From an uncultured Prevotella sp. (GTDB lineage: Bacteria; Bacteroidota; Bacteroidia; Bacteroidales; Bacteroidaceae): DNA of 6,482 nt. This document shows positions 1-5,976 of this stretch, piece after piece. Each line of letters starts with the position of its first letter. Positions within the stretch are counted from its first letter, which is position 1. The DNA is taken from positions 1 to 6,482 of the forward strand of contig CAKQFW010000119.1 of assembly GCA_934230965.1 (NCBI GenBank), given 5' to 3'. A program made the translations under genes and the position numbers. The notes under the pieces were generated by a model. That model was not told the origin of the DNA, made no database searches, and saw only the letters and a program-made list of their open reading frames with translations.

Positions 1-532
1 GTATGCACTCAAGGATGACGGCTGCTACGTCGCCCTTGTCAAGTTCGCGCTCCCATGCCTCAAGGTCGTTGAGGGGTAGGTAGGTAACGTGCCCGCAGTC
101 GTTGATGGGTGCAATAATCTTAGGATTGTTGGTTACCTCTACGGCCAGCGAGGTGCGACCGTGAAACGCCTTTTCGGCCGACAGCACGCGCGTGCGGCCA
201 GTATGGAACGAGGCCAGCTTCAGTGCGTTCTCGTTGGCCTCGGCTCCCGAGTTGATGAGGAACAGCTGATAGTCGTCGTAGCCGCACGCTTTACCTAAGC
301 GGTGCGCCAACTCTACTTGTAGTTTGTTGATAACCGAGTTAGAGTAGAAGCCCAAGGTGTTGAGCTGCCGAGTCATCATCTCTACATAATGTGGGTGGCA
401 GTGTCCGATGCTAATGACGGCATGACCACCGTAGAAGTCGAGATACTCTTGCCCCTTGTCGTCCCAAATATGGCATCCCTGACCCTTTACTATGTTTATA
501 TTGAATAGGGGATATACGTCGAATAGTTGCAT
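1..532 (-). CDS. argD: N-acetyl/N-succinylornithine aminotransferase ArgD, N-terminal part (cut by window edge)
   Basis: PLP-dependent class III aminotransferase that converts N-acyl-glutamate semialdehyde plus glutamate into N-acyl-ornithine in cytoplasmic arginine synthesis. I translated it by hand: 177 residues are visible, starting MQLFDVYPLF and running open off the left edge, so the catalytic lysine and C-terminal half are missing from view. Visible family marks are DDKGQEYLDFYGGHAV (residues 24-39), the cofactor phosphate-binding SGAEANENALKLA (95-107) and KAFHGRTSLA (121-130), whose Phe-His stacks on PLP in the family. The ATG at 532 is chosen because homologous sequence begins within a few residues. 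There is no clear Shine-Dalgarno; the leader is A/T-rich. It is the last visible gene of the arg operon, separated from argC by the 337-bp repeat element; I find no promoter or ArgR box in that gap, so it probably depends on read-through. In Bacteroidetes the acyl group is likely succinyl (known for the pathway, not readable here). Confidence 0.95.
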   Translation of the reverse strand, partial: MQLFDVYPLFNINIVKGQGCHIWDDKGQEYLDFYGGHAVISIGHCHPHYVEMMTRQLNTLGFYSNSVINKLQVELAHRLGKACGYDDYQLFLINSGAEANENALKLASFHTGRTRVLSAEKAFHGRTSLAVEVTNNPKIIAPINDCGHVTYLPLNDLEAWERELDKGDVAAVILECI

Positions 533-590
533 AATTAAAGTGAAAAATAAAGCCCCACCCCCTCGCCGCTGTCGCGGCTCTCCCCTCCCC

Positions 591-669
591 GTTGGAGAGG
601 GGAGTGAGATGCTAAGGCTGATTAAGACCTCACCCCGTACTGTTGGAGAGAGCAGTAGGATGCTAAGGC
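591..669 (+). repeat. Two 28-bp direct repeats inside the argC-argD element
   Basis: Units at 591-618 and 642-669 both read GTTGGAGAG...GATGCTAAGGC and agree at 24 of 28 positions, with a period of 51 bp. A related GC-rich hairpin with GGGAGAGGGGAGTGA occurs again at 5935-5962, so this is a recurring module and not a chance duplication. Confidence 0.75.
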
Positions 670-713
670 CATCTCTTTTTGTTTTTTAAGGAATAACTTT
701 TAAAGTCTTTGCC

Positions 714-841
714 CCCGCAATGCGTTTTACTCCCCTCTATCGCTCGAGCTTTGGTCGCTTGTCAGAGTAAGAAGGGGAGGACCTGTTGCGCTTTTCTTAT
801 CAAGGCGTACAGCACCCGCAATGCATTTTACTCCCCTCCAT
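714..841 (+). repeat. Two 27-bp direct repeats inside the argC-argD element
   Basis: Units 714-740 and 815-841 share CCCGCAATGC.TTTTACTCC and continue into CCTC.AT, agreeing at 25 of 27 positions and offset by 101 bp. The second unit runs into the right inverted arm. Together with the 28-bp pair they suggest the element is a composite of nested repeat copies. Confidence 0.75.
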
Positions 842-885
842 AAGGGGAGGGGAGAGCCGCGATAGCGGCGAGGGGGTGGGGCTTT

Positions 886-1854
886 TTAGAATGCGCTCCC
901 CTTCAACCTCAGTCCCATTGTCTCCTCCACGCCAAACATGATGTTCATGTTCTGCACGGCCTGCCCTACGGCACCTTTCAGAAGGTTGTCGATGGTAGAG
1001 GTGATGAGCAGCTTGTTGCCAAACTTGTCACAATGGATGAGTGCTTTGTTGGTGTTCACCACCTGCTTCATGTCGATGGCGTTGTCTACATAGTGGGTGA
1101 AGGGCGCGTCCTTGTAAAAGTCTTTATATGCCTCCACAATTTGCTCTATCGGCATGTCGGTCTTTACGACCTCTGTGGCGAAGATGCCACGGGCAAAGTC
1201 GCCACGATAGGGGATGAAGTCGATTTCGGCATCCAGCTCGCCCTGCACCTGCTTTAGGCTTTGACAAATTTCGGGCACATGCTGATGGCAGAAAGCCTTG
1301 TAGATGCTCATGTTGTTATTGCGCCATGAGAAGTGGGTGGTGGCGCCAGGCTTCTGCCCAGCCCCTGTGCTGCCTGTGATGGCGTTCACGGCAATGTCGC
1401 CCTTCACGATGCCCAACTTGGCGGCGGGCAGCAGACCCAACTGTATGCAGGTGGCGAAGCAGCCGGGGTTGGCCACATGTTGTGCGGCGGCAATGCGCTC
1501 GCGGTTTATCTCGGGCAGACCATACACATAGTCGTTATCGGGAGCCGCCAAGCGGAAGTCTTGTGCCAGGTCGATGATTTTTACATGGGCTGGTATGGTG
1601 TGCTCGCGCAAGAACTGCTCGCTCTTGCCGTGGCCGAAGCAGAAAAATACCACGTCGACCTGGTCGAAGGGCATCTCGCTGGTAAACCGTAGTTCGGTGT
1701 CGCCATACAGACCTTCGTGCACATCGGCAACAAGATTGCCCGCATTGCTCTCGCTGTTGGCAAATACAATCTCTGCTTCAGGGTGGTTAAGCAGCAGTCG
1801 TATCAGTTCGCCACCAGTATAGCCAGCAGCGCCTAAGATTCCTATTCTTATCAT
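886..1854 (-). CDS. argC: N-acetyl-gamma-glutamyl-phosphate reductase ArgC (type with ~320 residues)
   Basis: NADPH-dependent reductase that turns N-acyl-glutamyl phosphate into N-acyl-glutamate semialdehyde, the step before ArgD. The protein has 322 residues. The Rossmann nucleotide-binding loop is GAAGYTGGE (residues 8-16); the catalytic cysteine is Cys132 in NPGCFAT (129-135); [10 protein letters not shown] (161-170) and HQHVPEI (190-196) are further conserved stretches. The length is usual for the family. I place the start at 1854 (MIRIGILG), not at an in-frame ATG at 1995: the 47 extra residues are Arg/His/Cys-rich, unlike ArgC, and overlap the PspC gene in another frame. The chosen ATG overlaps the PspC stop by 4 bases (ATGA), implying translational coupling. 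The stop codon lies directly against the right arm of the inverted-repeat element. Confidence 0.96.
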   Translation of the reverse strand: MIRIGILGAAGYTGGELIRLLLNHPEAEIVFANSESNAGNLVADVHEGLYGDTELRFTSEMPFDQVDVVFFCFGHGKSEQFLREHTIPAHVKIIDLAQDFRLAAPDNDYVYGLPEINRERIAAAQHVANPGCFATCIQLGLLPAAKLGIVKGDIAVNAITGSTGAGQKPGATTHFSWRNNNMSIYKAFCHQHVPEICQSLKQVQGELDAEIDFIPYRGDFARGIFATEVVKTDMPIEQIVEAYKDFYKDAPFTHYVDNAIDMKQVVNTNKALIHCDKFGNKLLITSTIDNLLKGAVGQAVQNMNIMFGVEETMGLRLKGSAF

Positions 1855-2042
1855 AAAATTTTGTTTTCGCGTGGAACAATTAGCCAAAATGCAAGATATG
1901 GAATGATGCCTATGCCGTAGATGAAAGCGGCAACAAACCAAAGGATGCGTATGATGATGGGGTCGATATCGAAATAATGAGCCAAACCACCGCACACACC
2001 GCCTATCTTCTTGTCTGTATCAGATAAATATAGCTTTTTCAT
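1851..2042 (-). CDS. Small PspC-domain membrane protein
   Basis: A 63-residue protein consisting of little more than one PspC domain. The signature [18 protein letters not shown] (residues 11-28) is followed by [10 protein letters not shown] and one long hydrophobic stretch (about 30-57) ending FWLIVP, so one hydrophobic hairpin or a single membrane segment at the inner membrane is expected, with a short charged tail. PspC domains are known from the phage-shock envelope-stress response, but this short stand-alone form has no demonstrated role that I can name. It starts 36 bases after argG and overlaps argC by 4 bases (ATGA), so it is a genuine member of the arg operon and may set argC translation. 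No pspA, pspB or regulator lies nearby. A link to arginine metabolism is not evident from the sequence. Confidence 0.9.
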   Translation of the reverse strand: MKKLYLSDTDKKIGGVCGGLAHYFDIDPIIIRILWFVAAFIYGIGIIPYLAFWLIVPRENKIL

Positions 2043-2078
2043 AATGACAAACTCTTCACTCTTTGTTCTTCACTTAAA

Positions 2079-3281
2079 TTACCTTTCCTCCTCAGGGTGC
2101 ATGCCGTAGTAAACACGCAGTGGGGTAGAAGATACTTTGATGAAGCCCTTGGCATCGTCGGCAGTCCAGCCGTGCTGCATCTCGCCATATTCGCCAAGTT
2201 TGCTCTTTGTGAGGTCGTCGGCTGAGTCGATGCCCACGGTTTGGAACGAGTAGGGACGCAGCTTCAAGATGGCGGTGCCGTTAACATGGCGCTGCGATGA
2301 GGTGAGCATGGCCTCGATGTCGGGCATTACGGGCTCCAGATACTGACTCTCGTGCAAGAACATGCCGTACCAGTTGGCCACCTGGTCTTTCCAATATTGC
2401 TGCCATTTGCTCAGCGTGCTCTTCTCTAACAGGCGGTGAGCCTCAATGATAAGTTTAGGTGCAGCGGCCTCGAAGCCTACACGACCTTTGATGCCGATGA
2501 TGGTGTCGCCCACGTTGCAGTCGCGGCCGATGGCATAAGAAGCACCAATCTCCTCAATCTTCTGGATGGCGGCAATCTTGTCGTCAAACTTCTCGCCGTT
2601 AACAGCCACAATCTCGCCCTTCTCAAAGGTTATCTTCAGTTCGGCCTCTTCGTCTTTGGCAGTAACATGCTTGAGGTAAGCCTCTTCGGGCAGACCCTGT
2701 GTGGGGTCGAGTATTTCGCCGCCGCAGATGCTGGTGCCCCAGATGCCTACGTTGTACGAATATTTCAGTTTGGTGAAGTCGGCAAAGAAACCGTGCTCGT
2801 TCAGATAGTCAACCTCTTCTTTACGAGAGAGTGCCTTGTCGCGAGTCAGGGTGATAATCTCTACGCCTGGTGCCATTACCAAGAAAGTCATATCGAAACG
2901 TATCTGGTCGTTGCCCGCACCTGTCGAGCCATGAGCAATGGCATCGGCACCAATCTCTTTGGCATAACGCGCGATGGCGATGGCCTGGAAGATGCGCTCT
3001 GACGATACCGAGATGGGGTAGCAGTTGTTGCGCAGCACGTTGCCAAAGATCATATATTTCAACGATTTCTCATAATATTCGTGTGTAACATCAAGCGTAA
3101 CGTATGCTTTGGCGCCCAGCTTGTAGGCGTTTTCTTCGTTGGTTTTCAGCTGTTCGGGGCTGAAGCCGCCTGTGTTAGCGCAAGCTGCATATACGTCGTA
3201 ACCATCGTTCTTCAGTTTCATTACGGTGTAAGAGGTGTCGAGACCTCCTGAAAATGCCACCACTACTTTTTTCTTTGCCAT
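2079..3281 (-). CDS. argG: Argininosuccinate synthase ArgG
   Basis: ATP-dependent ligase joining citrulline and aspartate to argininosuccinate, with AMP and pyrophosphate released; the penultimate step of arginine synthesis, in the cytoplasm. It has 400 residues, the common length for the family. The N-terminal ATP-pyrophosphatase loop is AFSGGLDTS (residues 9-17), and AHGSTGAGNDQIRFD (116-130) is the conserved nucleotide/substrate-binding stretch; a typical synthase C-terminal domain follows and ends PLRVYYGMHPEEER. The start MAKKKVVVAF at 3281 is supported by a match to the family and by a Shine-Dalgarno-like AGGAG (bases 3291-3295 on the other strand, 9 nt upstream), unusual for this phylum, where such sites are rare. 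It lies 26 bases behind the GNAT gene. ArgH, the next enzyme, is not in the window. Confidence 0.97.
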   Translation of the reverse strand: MAKKKVVVAFSGGLDTSYTVMKLKNDGYDVYAACANTGGFSPEQLKTNEENAYKLGAKAYVTLDVTHEYYEKSLKYMIFGNVLRNNCYPISVSSERIFQAIAIARYAKEIGADAIAHGSTGAGNDQIRFDMTFLVMAPGVEIITLTRDKALSRKEEVDYLNEHGFFADFTKLKYSYNVGIWGTSICGGEILDPTQGLPEEAYLKHVTAKDEEAELKITFEKGEIVAVNGEKFDDKIAAIQKIEEIGASYAIGRDCNVGDTIIGIKGRVGFEAAAPKLIIEAHRLLEKSTLSKWQQYWKDQVANWYGMFLHESQYLEPVMPDIEAMLTSSQRHVNGTAILKLRPYSFQTVGIDSADDLTKSKLGEYGEMQHGWTADDAKGFIKVSSTPLRVYYGMHPEEER

Positions 3282-3290
3282 AGCTTTTCT

Positions 3291-3295
3291 CTCCT
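3291..3295 (-). promoter_or_regulatory. Shine-Dalgarno-like AGGAG ahead of argG
   Basis: AGGAG read on the minus strand, 9 nt before the argG ATG. The other genes here have only A/T-rich leaders, so argG may be translated more strongly or differently; this is inference from the sequence alone. Confidence 0.45.
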
Positions 3296-3307
3296 CGTCT
3301 TATCTTA

Positions 3308-3907
3308 TTAGTTATCCTTTTTATCTATTTTGTTAATGCGGTCAATCACTTCTTGGGGCAACTTTACGGGCAAATGTTCCTCAGGATCATACAGCATGCC
3401 TGTGCAGATGCAATATTTTCGGCCCGTGCGCTTCAGCACATCTACGTTGATGCAGCCTTCGCAACCTCGCCAGAACGCTTCGTCGTCGGTAAGGTCGGCA
3501 AAGGTTACGGGCTGATAACCCAACTGGGTGTTCATGGCCATGACGGCGGCACCGCTAGTAAGACTGAATATCTTGGCGTGAGGCCAACGGGTGCGAGCCA
3601 GCGTAAAGGTCATATCTTTGATGCGCTTGGCCAAACCTTGTCCGCGAAAATCGGGGTGAACAATCAGTCCTGATGTGGTAACATATTGCTTGTTGCCCCA
3701 AGTCTCGATGTAGCTGAAGCCTGCAAACTTGTCGCCACAGAGGGCTATCACGGCCTTGGCTTCTTTCATCTTTGTTGTAAGATATTCGTGGGTACGCTTG
3801 GCAATGCCTGTTCCGCGCACCTTGGCCGCTTCTTCTATTGTCTTTAAAATGATGTCAACGTATTTCTCGTGAGAGGCGTCGGCTACCATCACTTTTATTT
3901 CTTCCAT
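3308..3907 (-). CDS. GNAT-family N-acyltransferase in the arg operon; candidate N-acylglutamate synthase
   Basis: A 199-residue GNAT protein. The acyl-CoA-binding motif A is LIVHPDFRGQGLAKRI (residues 81-96), with the R-G-Q-G-L-A pyrophosphate loop at 88-93; the GNAT fold covers roughly residues 4-140. After it comes a C-terminal extension with four closely placed cysteines (C149, C152, C166, C168 in CEGC and CIC) that could bind a metal. It lies between argR and argG, and no argA or argJ is seen, so the likely reaction is acyl-CoA + glutamate to N-acyl-glutamate, the entry step of the pathway. Since Bacteroides is known to use succinylated intermediates (a succinylornithine transcarbamylase), succinyl-CoA is the likely donor; I recall that the Bacteroides thetaiotaomicron protein in this position was assigned as N-succinylglutamate synthase. 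The specificity cannot be read from the sequence. The start at 3907 is the only well-placed ATG; 62 nt separate it from argR. Confidence 0.9.
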   Translation of the reverse strand: MEEIKVMVADASHEKYVDIILKTIEEAAKVRGTGIAKRTHEYLTTKMKEAKAVIALCGDKFAGFSYIETWGNKQYVTTSGLIVHPDFRGQGLAKRIKDMTFTLARTRWPHAKIFSLTSGAAVMAMNTQLGYQPVTFADLTDDEAFWRGCEGCINVDVLKRTGRKYCICTGMLYDPEEHLPVKLPQEVIDRINKIDKKDN

Positions 3908-3969
3908 TTCTTATATTTAATTGTCGTTAGCTTTTTCTCAGTGACACTTGTGGGTGTCGATGCTTCTGC

Positions 3970-4458
3970 TTAAAGCTTGTCGCCACCCATGCCGTCAATC
4001 ACCTTGCGCAAGGTTTCGGCCAGCAACACATGGTTTGCCCCCTCGCGCACCACCATGAAGATGGTATCATCGCCAGCTATGGTTCCTAAAATATTGTCAA
4101 TGTGTGCATTGTCAATGTTATAGGCAATGGCGCTGGCATAGCCTGGACGTGTCTTCAGCACGGCCATGTTGCCAGCATAGTTGAGCGAAATGTAGCCTGA
4201 GGTGCTCAGCATCTCACGAGCCGTAGAGGTGGTGGGCACACGTCGATACATTGTTTCATTGGGCAACACATAAACATATTTGCCGTTCATGCTGGCGGCC
4301 TTGGCCACCTTTAGCTGCTTCATGTCGCGGCTCAGCGTGGCTTGTGTTACGGCAAAGCCTTCGTCGGCCAAAGCTTGCAATACATCATCTTGACAACTCA
4401 ACTCTTTACTTGAGATAAGCATCTTCAGGGTCTCAATCCTGTCACGTTTCACTTTCAT
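3970..4458 (-). CDS. argR: Arginine repressor ArgR
   Basis: Arginine-responsive hexameric transcription regulator of the ArgR/AhrC family, 162 residues with the start at 4458 (MKVKRDRIETL). The N-terminal winged helix-turn-helix has its recognition helix at TQATLSRDMKQL (residues 38-49), close to the AhrC form. The C-terminal oligomerisation and arginine-binding domain carries GTIAGDDTIF (125-134), whose Asp pair contacts arginine in the family. An in-frame ATG at 4506 would add 16 residues, but it lies upstream of the predicted promoter -7 element (4486-4493) and so would not be transcribed; the shorter start also gives the normal family length. It is the first gene of the arg operon, so the repressor probably controls itself and all the downstream biosynthetic genes through the box-like palindromes at 4502-4537. 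Confidence 0.96.
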   Translation of the reverse strand: MKVKRDRIETLKMLISSKELSCQDDVLQALADEGFAVTQATLSRDMKQLKVAKAASMNGKYVYVLPNETMYRRVPTTSTAREMLSTSGYISLNYAGNMAVLKTRPGYASAIAYNIDNAHIDNILGTIAGDDTIFMVVREGANHVLLAETLRKVIDGMGGDKL

Positions 4459-4485
4459 GCTCTTTATCGTTTTAGTATCTGGGGG

Positions 4486-4517
4486 CAAAGATAGAAGAAA
4501 ATGCATAAATATCCAAC
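4486..4517 (-). promoter_or_regulatory. Promoter of argR and the arg operon (Bacteroidetes sigma type)
   Basis: Read on the minus strand, TATCTTTG (4493-4486) matches the Bacteroidetes -7 consensus TAnnTTTG, and a TTG (4516-4514) lies 20 bp upstream as the -33 element. Transcription should start near 4478, leaving a leader of about 20 nt before the argR ATG at 4458. A palindromic ArgR-box-like site (4502-4515) sits in the spacer between the two elements, so repressor binding would block polymerase. Confidence 0.75.
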
Positions 4518-4537
4518 AAAAACTGCATAAAAATACA
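4502..4537. promoter_or_regulatory. argO: Tandem ArgR-box-like operators at the argR promoter
   Basis: Two sites fit the palindrome TGnATAwwTATnCA: TGCATAAATATCCA (4502-4515) and TGCATAAAAATACA (4524-4537). Their centres are 22 bp apart, near the 20-21 bp spacing known for paired ARG boxes in E. coli, and the core resembles ARG boxes of AhrC/ArgR. The first site overlaps the promoter. Assignment to ArgR is inferred from motif, spacing and neighbouring gene. Confidence 0.7.
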
Positions 4538-4554
4538 GAAATAGCCCCTTTTTA

Positions 4555-4589
4555 TGCATATTTGCGGTATATTACTGTATATTTATGCA
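4555..4589. promoter_or_regulatory. Second, upstream pair of ArgR-box-like sites
   Basis: TGTATATTTATGCA (4576-4589) is a good match to the same palindrome, in the opposite orientation. A weak half-site begins at TGCATATTTG (4555-4568), centred 21 bp away. The pair lies about 70-100 bp upstream of the predicted argR start of transcription and could allow repressor looping or co-operative binding. The good site touches the inverted repeat at 4589-4651. Confidence 0.5.
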
Positions 4590-4651
4590 AAAAGGCCTTG
4601 GCACGCAACGACCGCCAAAGGGCAACTTTCGTCTTATGTCAAGGCCTTTTT
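4589..4651. terminator. Bidirectional terminator-like inverted repeat behind the BI-1 gene
   Basis: A perfect 12-bp inverted repeat, AAAAAGGCCTTG (4589-4600) and CAAGGCCTTTTT (4640-4651), begins 12 bases after the BI-1-family stop codon. On either strand it ends GGCC plus a run of T, as an intrinsic terminator would. The 39-nt loop is long for a terminator and can form a small inner stem (AAAG...CTTT, about 4617-4630). It most likely ends BI-1 transcripts before argR. Confidence 0.65.
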
Positions 4652-4663
4652 TATGGGCTTTTA

Positions 4664-5380
4664 TTAGTCTCTGCTTCTGCCAAAAATGCGTAACAGATAC
4701 AAGAAAAGGTTGATGAAATCGAGGTACAGAGTCAGCGATCCTAAAAGGGCCAACTTCTGTGCTTCTTCACCGCTGTCGGGGCAAGCGGTCAGCATCTCCT
4801 TTATCTTTTGCGAGTCGTAGGCGGTGAGGCCAATGAAGATGGCAACGCCAATGTAACTCAAAATATAATCGAACGAGGGGCTCTGCGTAAACATATTTAC
4901 CACCGAGGCGATAATCAGACCGATTAATGCCATGAAGGCGAACTTACCTATCGAGGTGAGGTCGCTCTTCGTGGTGTAGCCAATAAGCGCCATTGAGCTA
5001 AACATACCTGCGGTAATTAAGAATACCTTCGTGAGGATGGTGGGTGAATAAATCACCAGTAAGGATGAAAATGTCACACCTGTCACGATAGAGTAGAGGG
5101 TGAAGAGGGCAGTGGCGGTCATCAACGACATCTTTTGAATGGCAGATGACAAACCTATCACTAAGCCTAACTGCACCACGATTAAGATGATAGGAACGTG
5201 TTTTGTGCTCCATACCATCGCCAATAGGTTGGGGGTGGTGCCCACACCATAAGCCGTTACAGCGGTAATTACCAGAGCAAGGCTCATCCAAAGATATACC
5301 TTGCGCATCAAGGTAGGAAATGATAATGAGGCGAAACCATCGCGTCCAGTTACCATCTCAGAATAGTCTCTTTCTTTCAT
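4664..5380 (-). CDS. Bax inhibitor-1 (BI-1)/YccA-family integral membrane protein
   Basis: A 238-residue, strongly hydrophobic protein with about seven membrane segments: roughly residues 27-47, 61-79, 86-110, 115-135, 147-165, 171-188 and 212-233. The family signature is at the C-terminus, LGSLTLYLDFINLFLYLL (213-230), and is preceded by GLTAYDSQKIKEML (184-197). Asp189 and Asp221 fall where the paired aspartates of the bacterial homologue YetJ form the pH-sensitive Ca2+ leak pore, so a similar channel role in the inner membrane is possible. Bacterial family members (YccA, YbhL, YetJ) include an FtsH-protease modulator and calcium-leak channels; which applies here cannot be told. The length is typical. 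The start MKERDYSEMV at 5380 follows an A-rich leader without Shine-Dalgarno. It has its own promoter (5495-5524) and a terminator-like repeat behind it, so it is a single-gene unit next to the arg operon. Confidence 0.93.
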   Translation of the reverse strand: MKERDYSEMVTGRDGFASLSFPTLMRKVYLWMSLALVITAVTAYGVGTTPNLLAMVWSTKHVPIILIVVQLGLVIGLSSAIQKMSLMTATALFTLYSIVTGVTFSSLLVIYSPTILTKVFLITAGMFSSMALIGYTTKSDLTSIGKFAFMALIGLIIASVVNMFTQSPSFDYILSYIGVAIFIGLTAYDSQKIKEMLTACPDSGEEAQKLALLGSLTLYLDFINLFLYLLRIFGRSRD

Positions 5381-5494
5381 TTTCTTTACTTTTTTAGTTT
5401 TATATATTTATTTCTCTTTCATTACTGCATCTTTCTAATACATATATTATATTATAATGTGTAATTTTTAATGTATGTCAGATGTTCGTATCTG

Positions 5495-5524
5495 CAAAAA
5501 TAGATATTTATTTTGAATAAGCAA
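5495..5524 (-). promoter_or_regulatory. Promoter of the BI-1-family gene
   Basis: On the minus strand, TATTTTTG (5502-5495) fits the -7 consensus TAnnTTTG, and a TTG (5524-5522) lies 19 bp upstream as the -33 element. Transcription would start near 5487, giving an A/T-rich leader of about 105 nt before the ATG at 5380. Confidence 0.65.
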
Positions 5525-5639
5525 TATCTTTGCTGTTAATTTCTTTTAAGCAACAAGTGTGCCAACGTATTATGTGGCAGACGTAAACTCAAAATAGAAG
5601 AAAAATGAATGTTTGATGGATGAAGACGAAAGGCGAAAC

Positions 5640-5654
5640 TGCATAAATATACAG
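5640..5654. promoter_or_regulatory. Isolated ArgR-box-like site
   Basis: TGCATAAATATACAG is the exact reverse complement of the upstream argR site at 4575-4589 and fits TGnATAwwTATnCA. It lies about 260 bp upstream of the BI-1 start codon and upstream of that gene's promoter. It may bind ArgR; no target gene is evident. Confidence 0.45.
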
Positions 5655-5858
5655 AAATGGAAAAACAGTGATGAAAAAGATTGTTTACAAATATTTGCAA
5701 AACGTTTGTTAAAATAGTAATAATCTGTAACGAAAGTAGCGTCGCATGCTTTCACTTTTCAAAGTTGATACCTCTCGTTTGCAAAACCCTTGGTTTCACA
5801 ACCTAAAACCCATGCTTTCAGACTGTAATTCCCTGCATATCTCAATCCACTCTCCATA

Positions 5859-5894
5859 CTGTATATTTATGCAAGAAAATGAATAAATATACAG
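5859..5894. promoter_or_regulatory. Orphan tandem ArgR-box-like pair
   Basis: CTGTATATTTATGCA (5859-5873) and TGAATAAATATACAG (5880-5894) are two strong palindromic matches, arranged head to head, with 14-bp cores centred 20 bp apart. This spacing equals that of paired ARG boxes known from enteric argR operators. No promoter of TAnnTTTG type and no gene lies directly beside them. Confidence 0.6.
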
Positions 5895-5934
5895 AACCAC
5901 TTAGCGCCAGTGCTCACCGCACCCAAATCAACAG

Positions 5935-5962
5935 CCCCTCCCCCGTGGGAGAGGGGAGTGAA
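5935..5962 (+). repeat. GC-rich hairpin, related to the argC-argD element
   Basis: CCCCTC (5935-5940) pairs with GAGGGG (5951-5956), and the following GAGTGA continues the likeness to bases 582-608 of the argC-argD element. This is a third copy of the same module at a distant site, suggesting a dispersed genomic repeat. Confidence 0.65.
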
Positions 5963-5976
5963 TACCCTCACTTCTT

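Larger units (their letters stand above)
549..885. repeat. 337-bp inverted-repeat-bounded intergenic element between argC and argD
   Basis: The non-coding gap between argC and argD is framed by two inverted 42-bp arms, 549-590 and 844-885, that match at 41 of 42 positions (the one difference is G571 against T863 read on the other strand). Each arm begins AAAGCCCCACCCCCTCGCC and contains a small GCCGC...GCGGC hairpin, followed inward by CTCCCCTC/GAGGGGAG hairpins (583-607 and 831-852). The right arm stops one base before the argC stop codon and the left arm stops 16 bases before the argD start, so the element fills the gap nearly exactly. It has no recognisable ORF or transposase. It resembles a MITE or a Bacteroidales intergenic GC-rich repeat; the class is inferred. 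In the operon mRNA the arms can pair into one long stem whose 3' side ends GGGGCTTTATTTTT, which looks like a terminator or attenuator ahead of argD. Confidence 0.85.

Noticed and set aside
549..885. CRISPR array
   Set aside because: Repeats are few, unequal in spacing and partly inverted; there are no regular spacers and no cas genes.
1033..1692. Plus-strand open frames of 74-119 codons
   Set aside because: They are antisense to argC and reflect its codon bias.
1855..1995. In-frame 47-residue N-terminal extension of ArgC
   Set aside because: The extension is His/Arg/Cys-rich, unlike any ArgC, and lies within the PspC gene in another frame; the start at 1854 fits the family and gives the ATGA overlap.
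2436..3002. 188-codon plus-strand open frame
   Set aside because: It is entirely antisense to argG, whose protein is clear from conserved motifs; no family motif and no promoter is seen for the antisense frame.
4459..4506. 16-residue extension of ArgR from an ATG at 4506
   Set aside because: The predicted promoter -7 element (4486-4493) lies inside it and the family length is reached from 4458.
5525..5532. Plus-strand TATCTTTG as a promoter -7 element
   Set aside because: No TTG lies 19-21 bp upstream and no plus-strand gene follows; the minus-strand BI-1 promoter next to it is the better reading.
5686..5715. A/T-rich stretch with CAAATATTTG as a replication origin or DnaA-box cluster
   Set aside because: No DnaA boxes (TTATCCACA type) and no dnaA, dnaN or parAB genes are visible.
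5570..5755. 61-codon minus-strand open frame
   Set aside because: The translation is Phe/Ser-rich low complexity from A/T-rich DNA, contains the ArgR-like site at 5640, and lacks a promoter or known motif.
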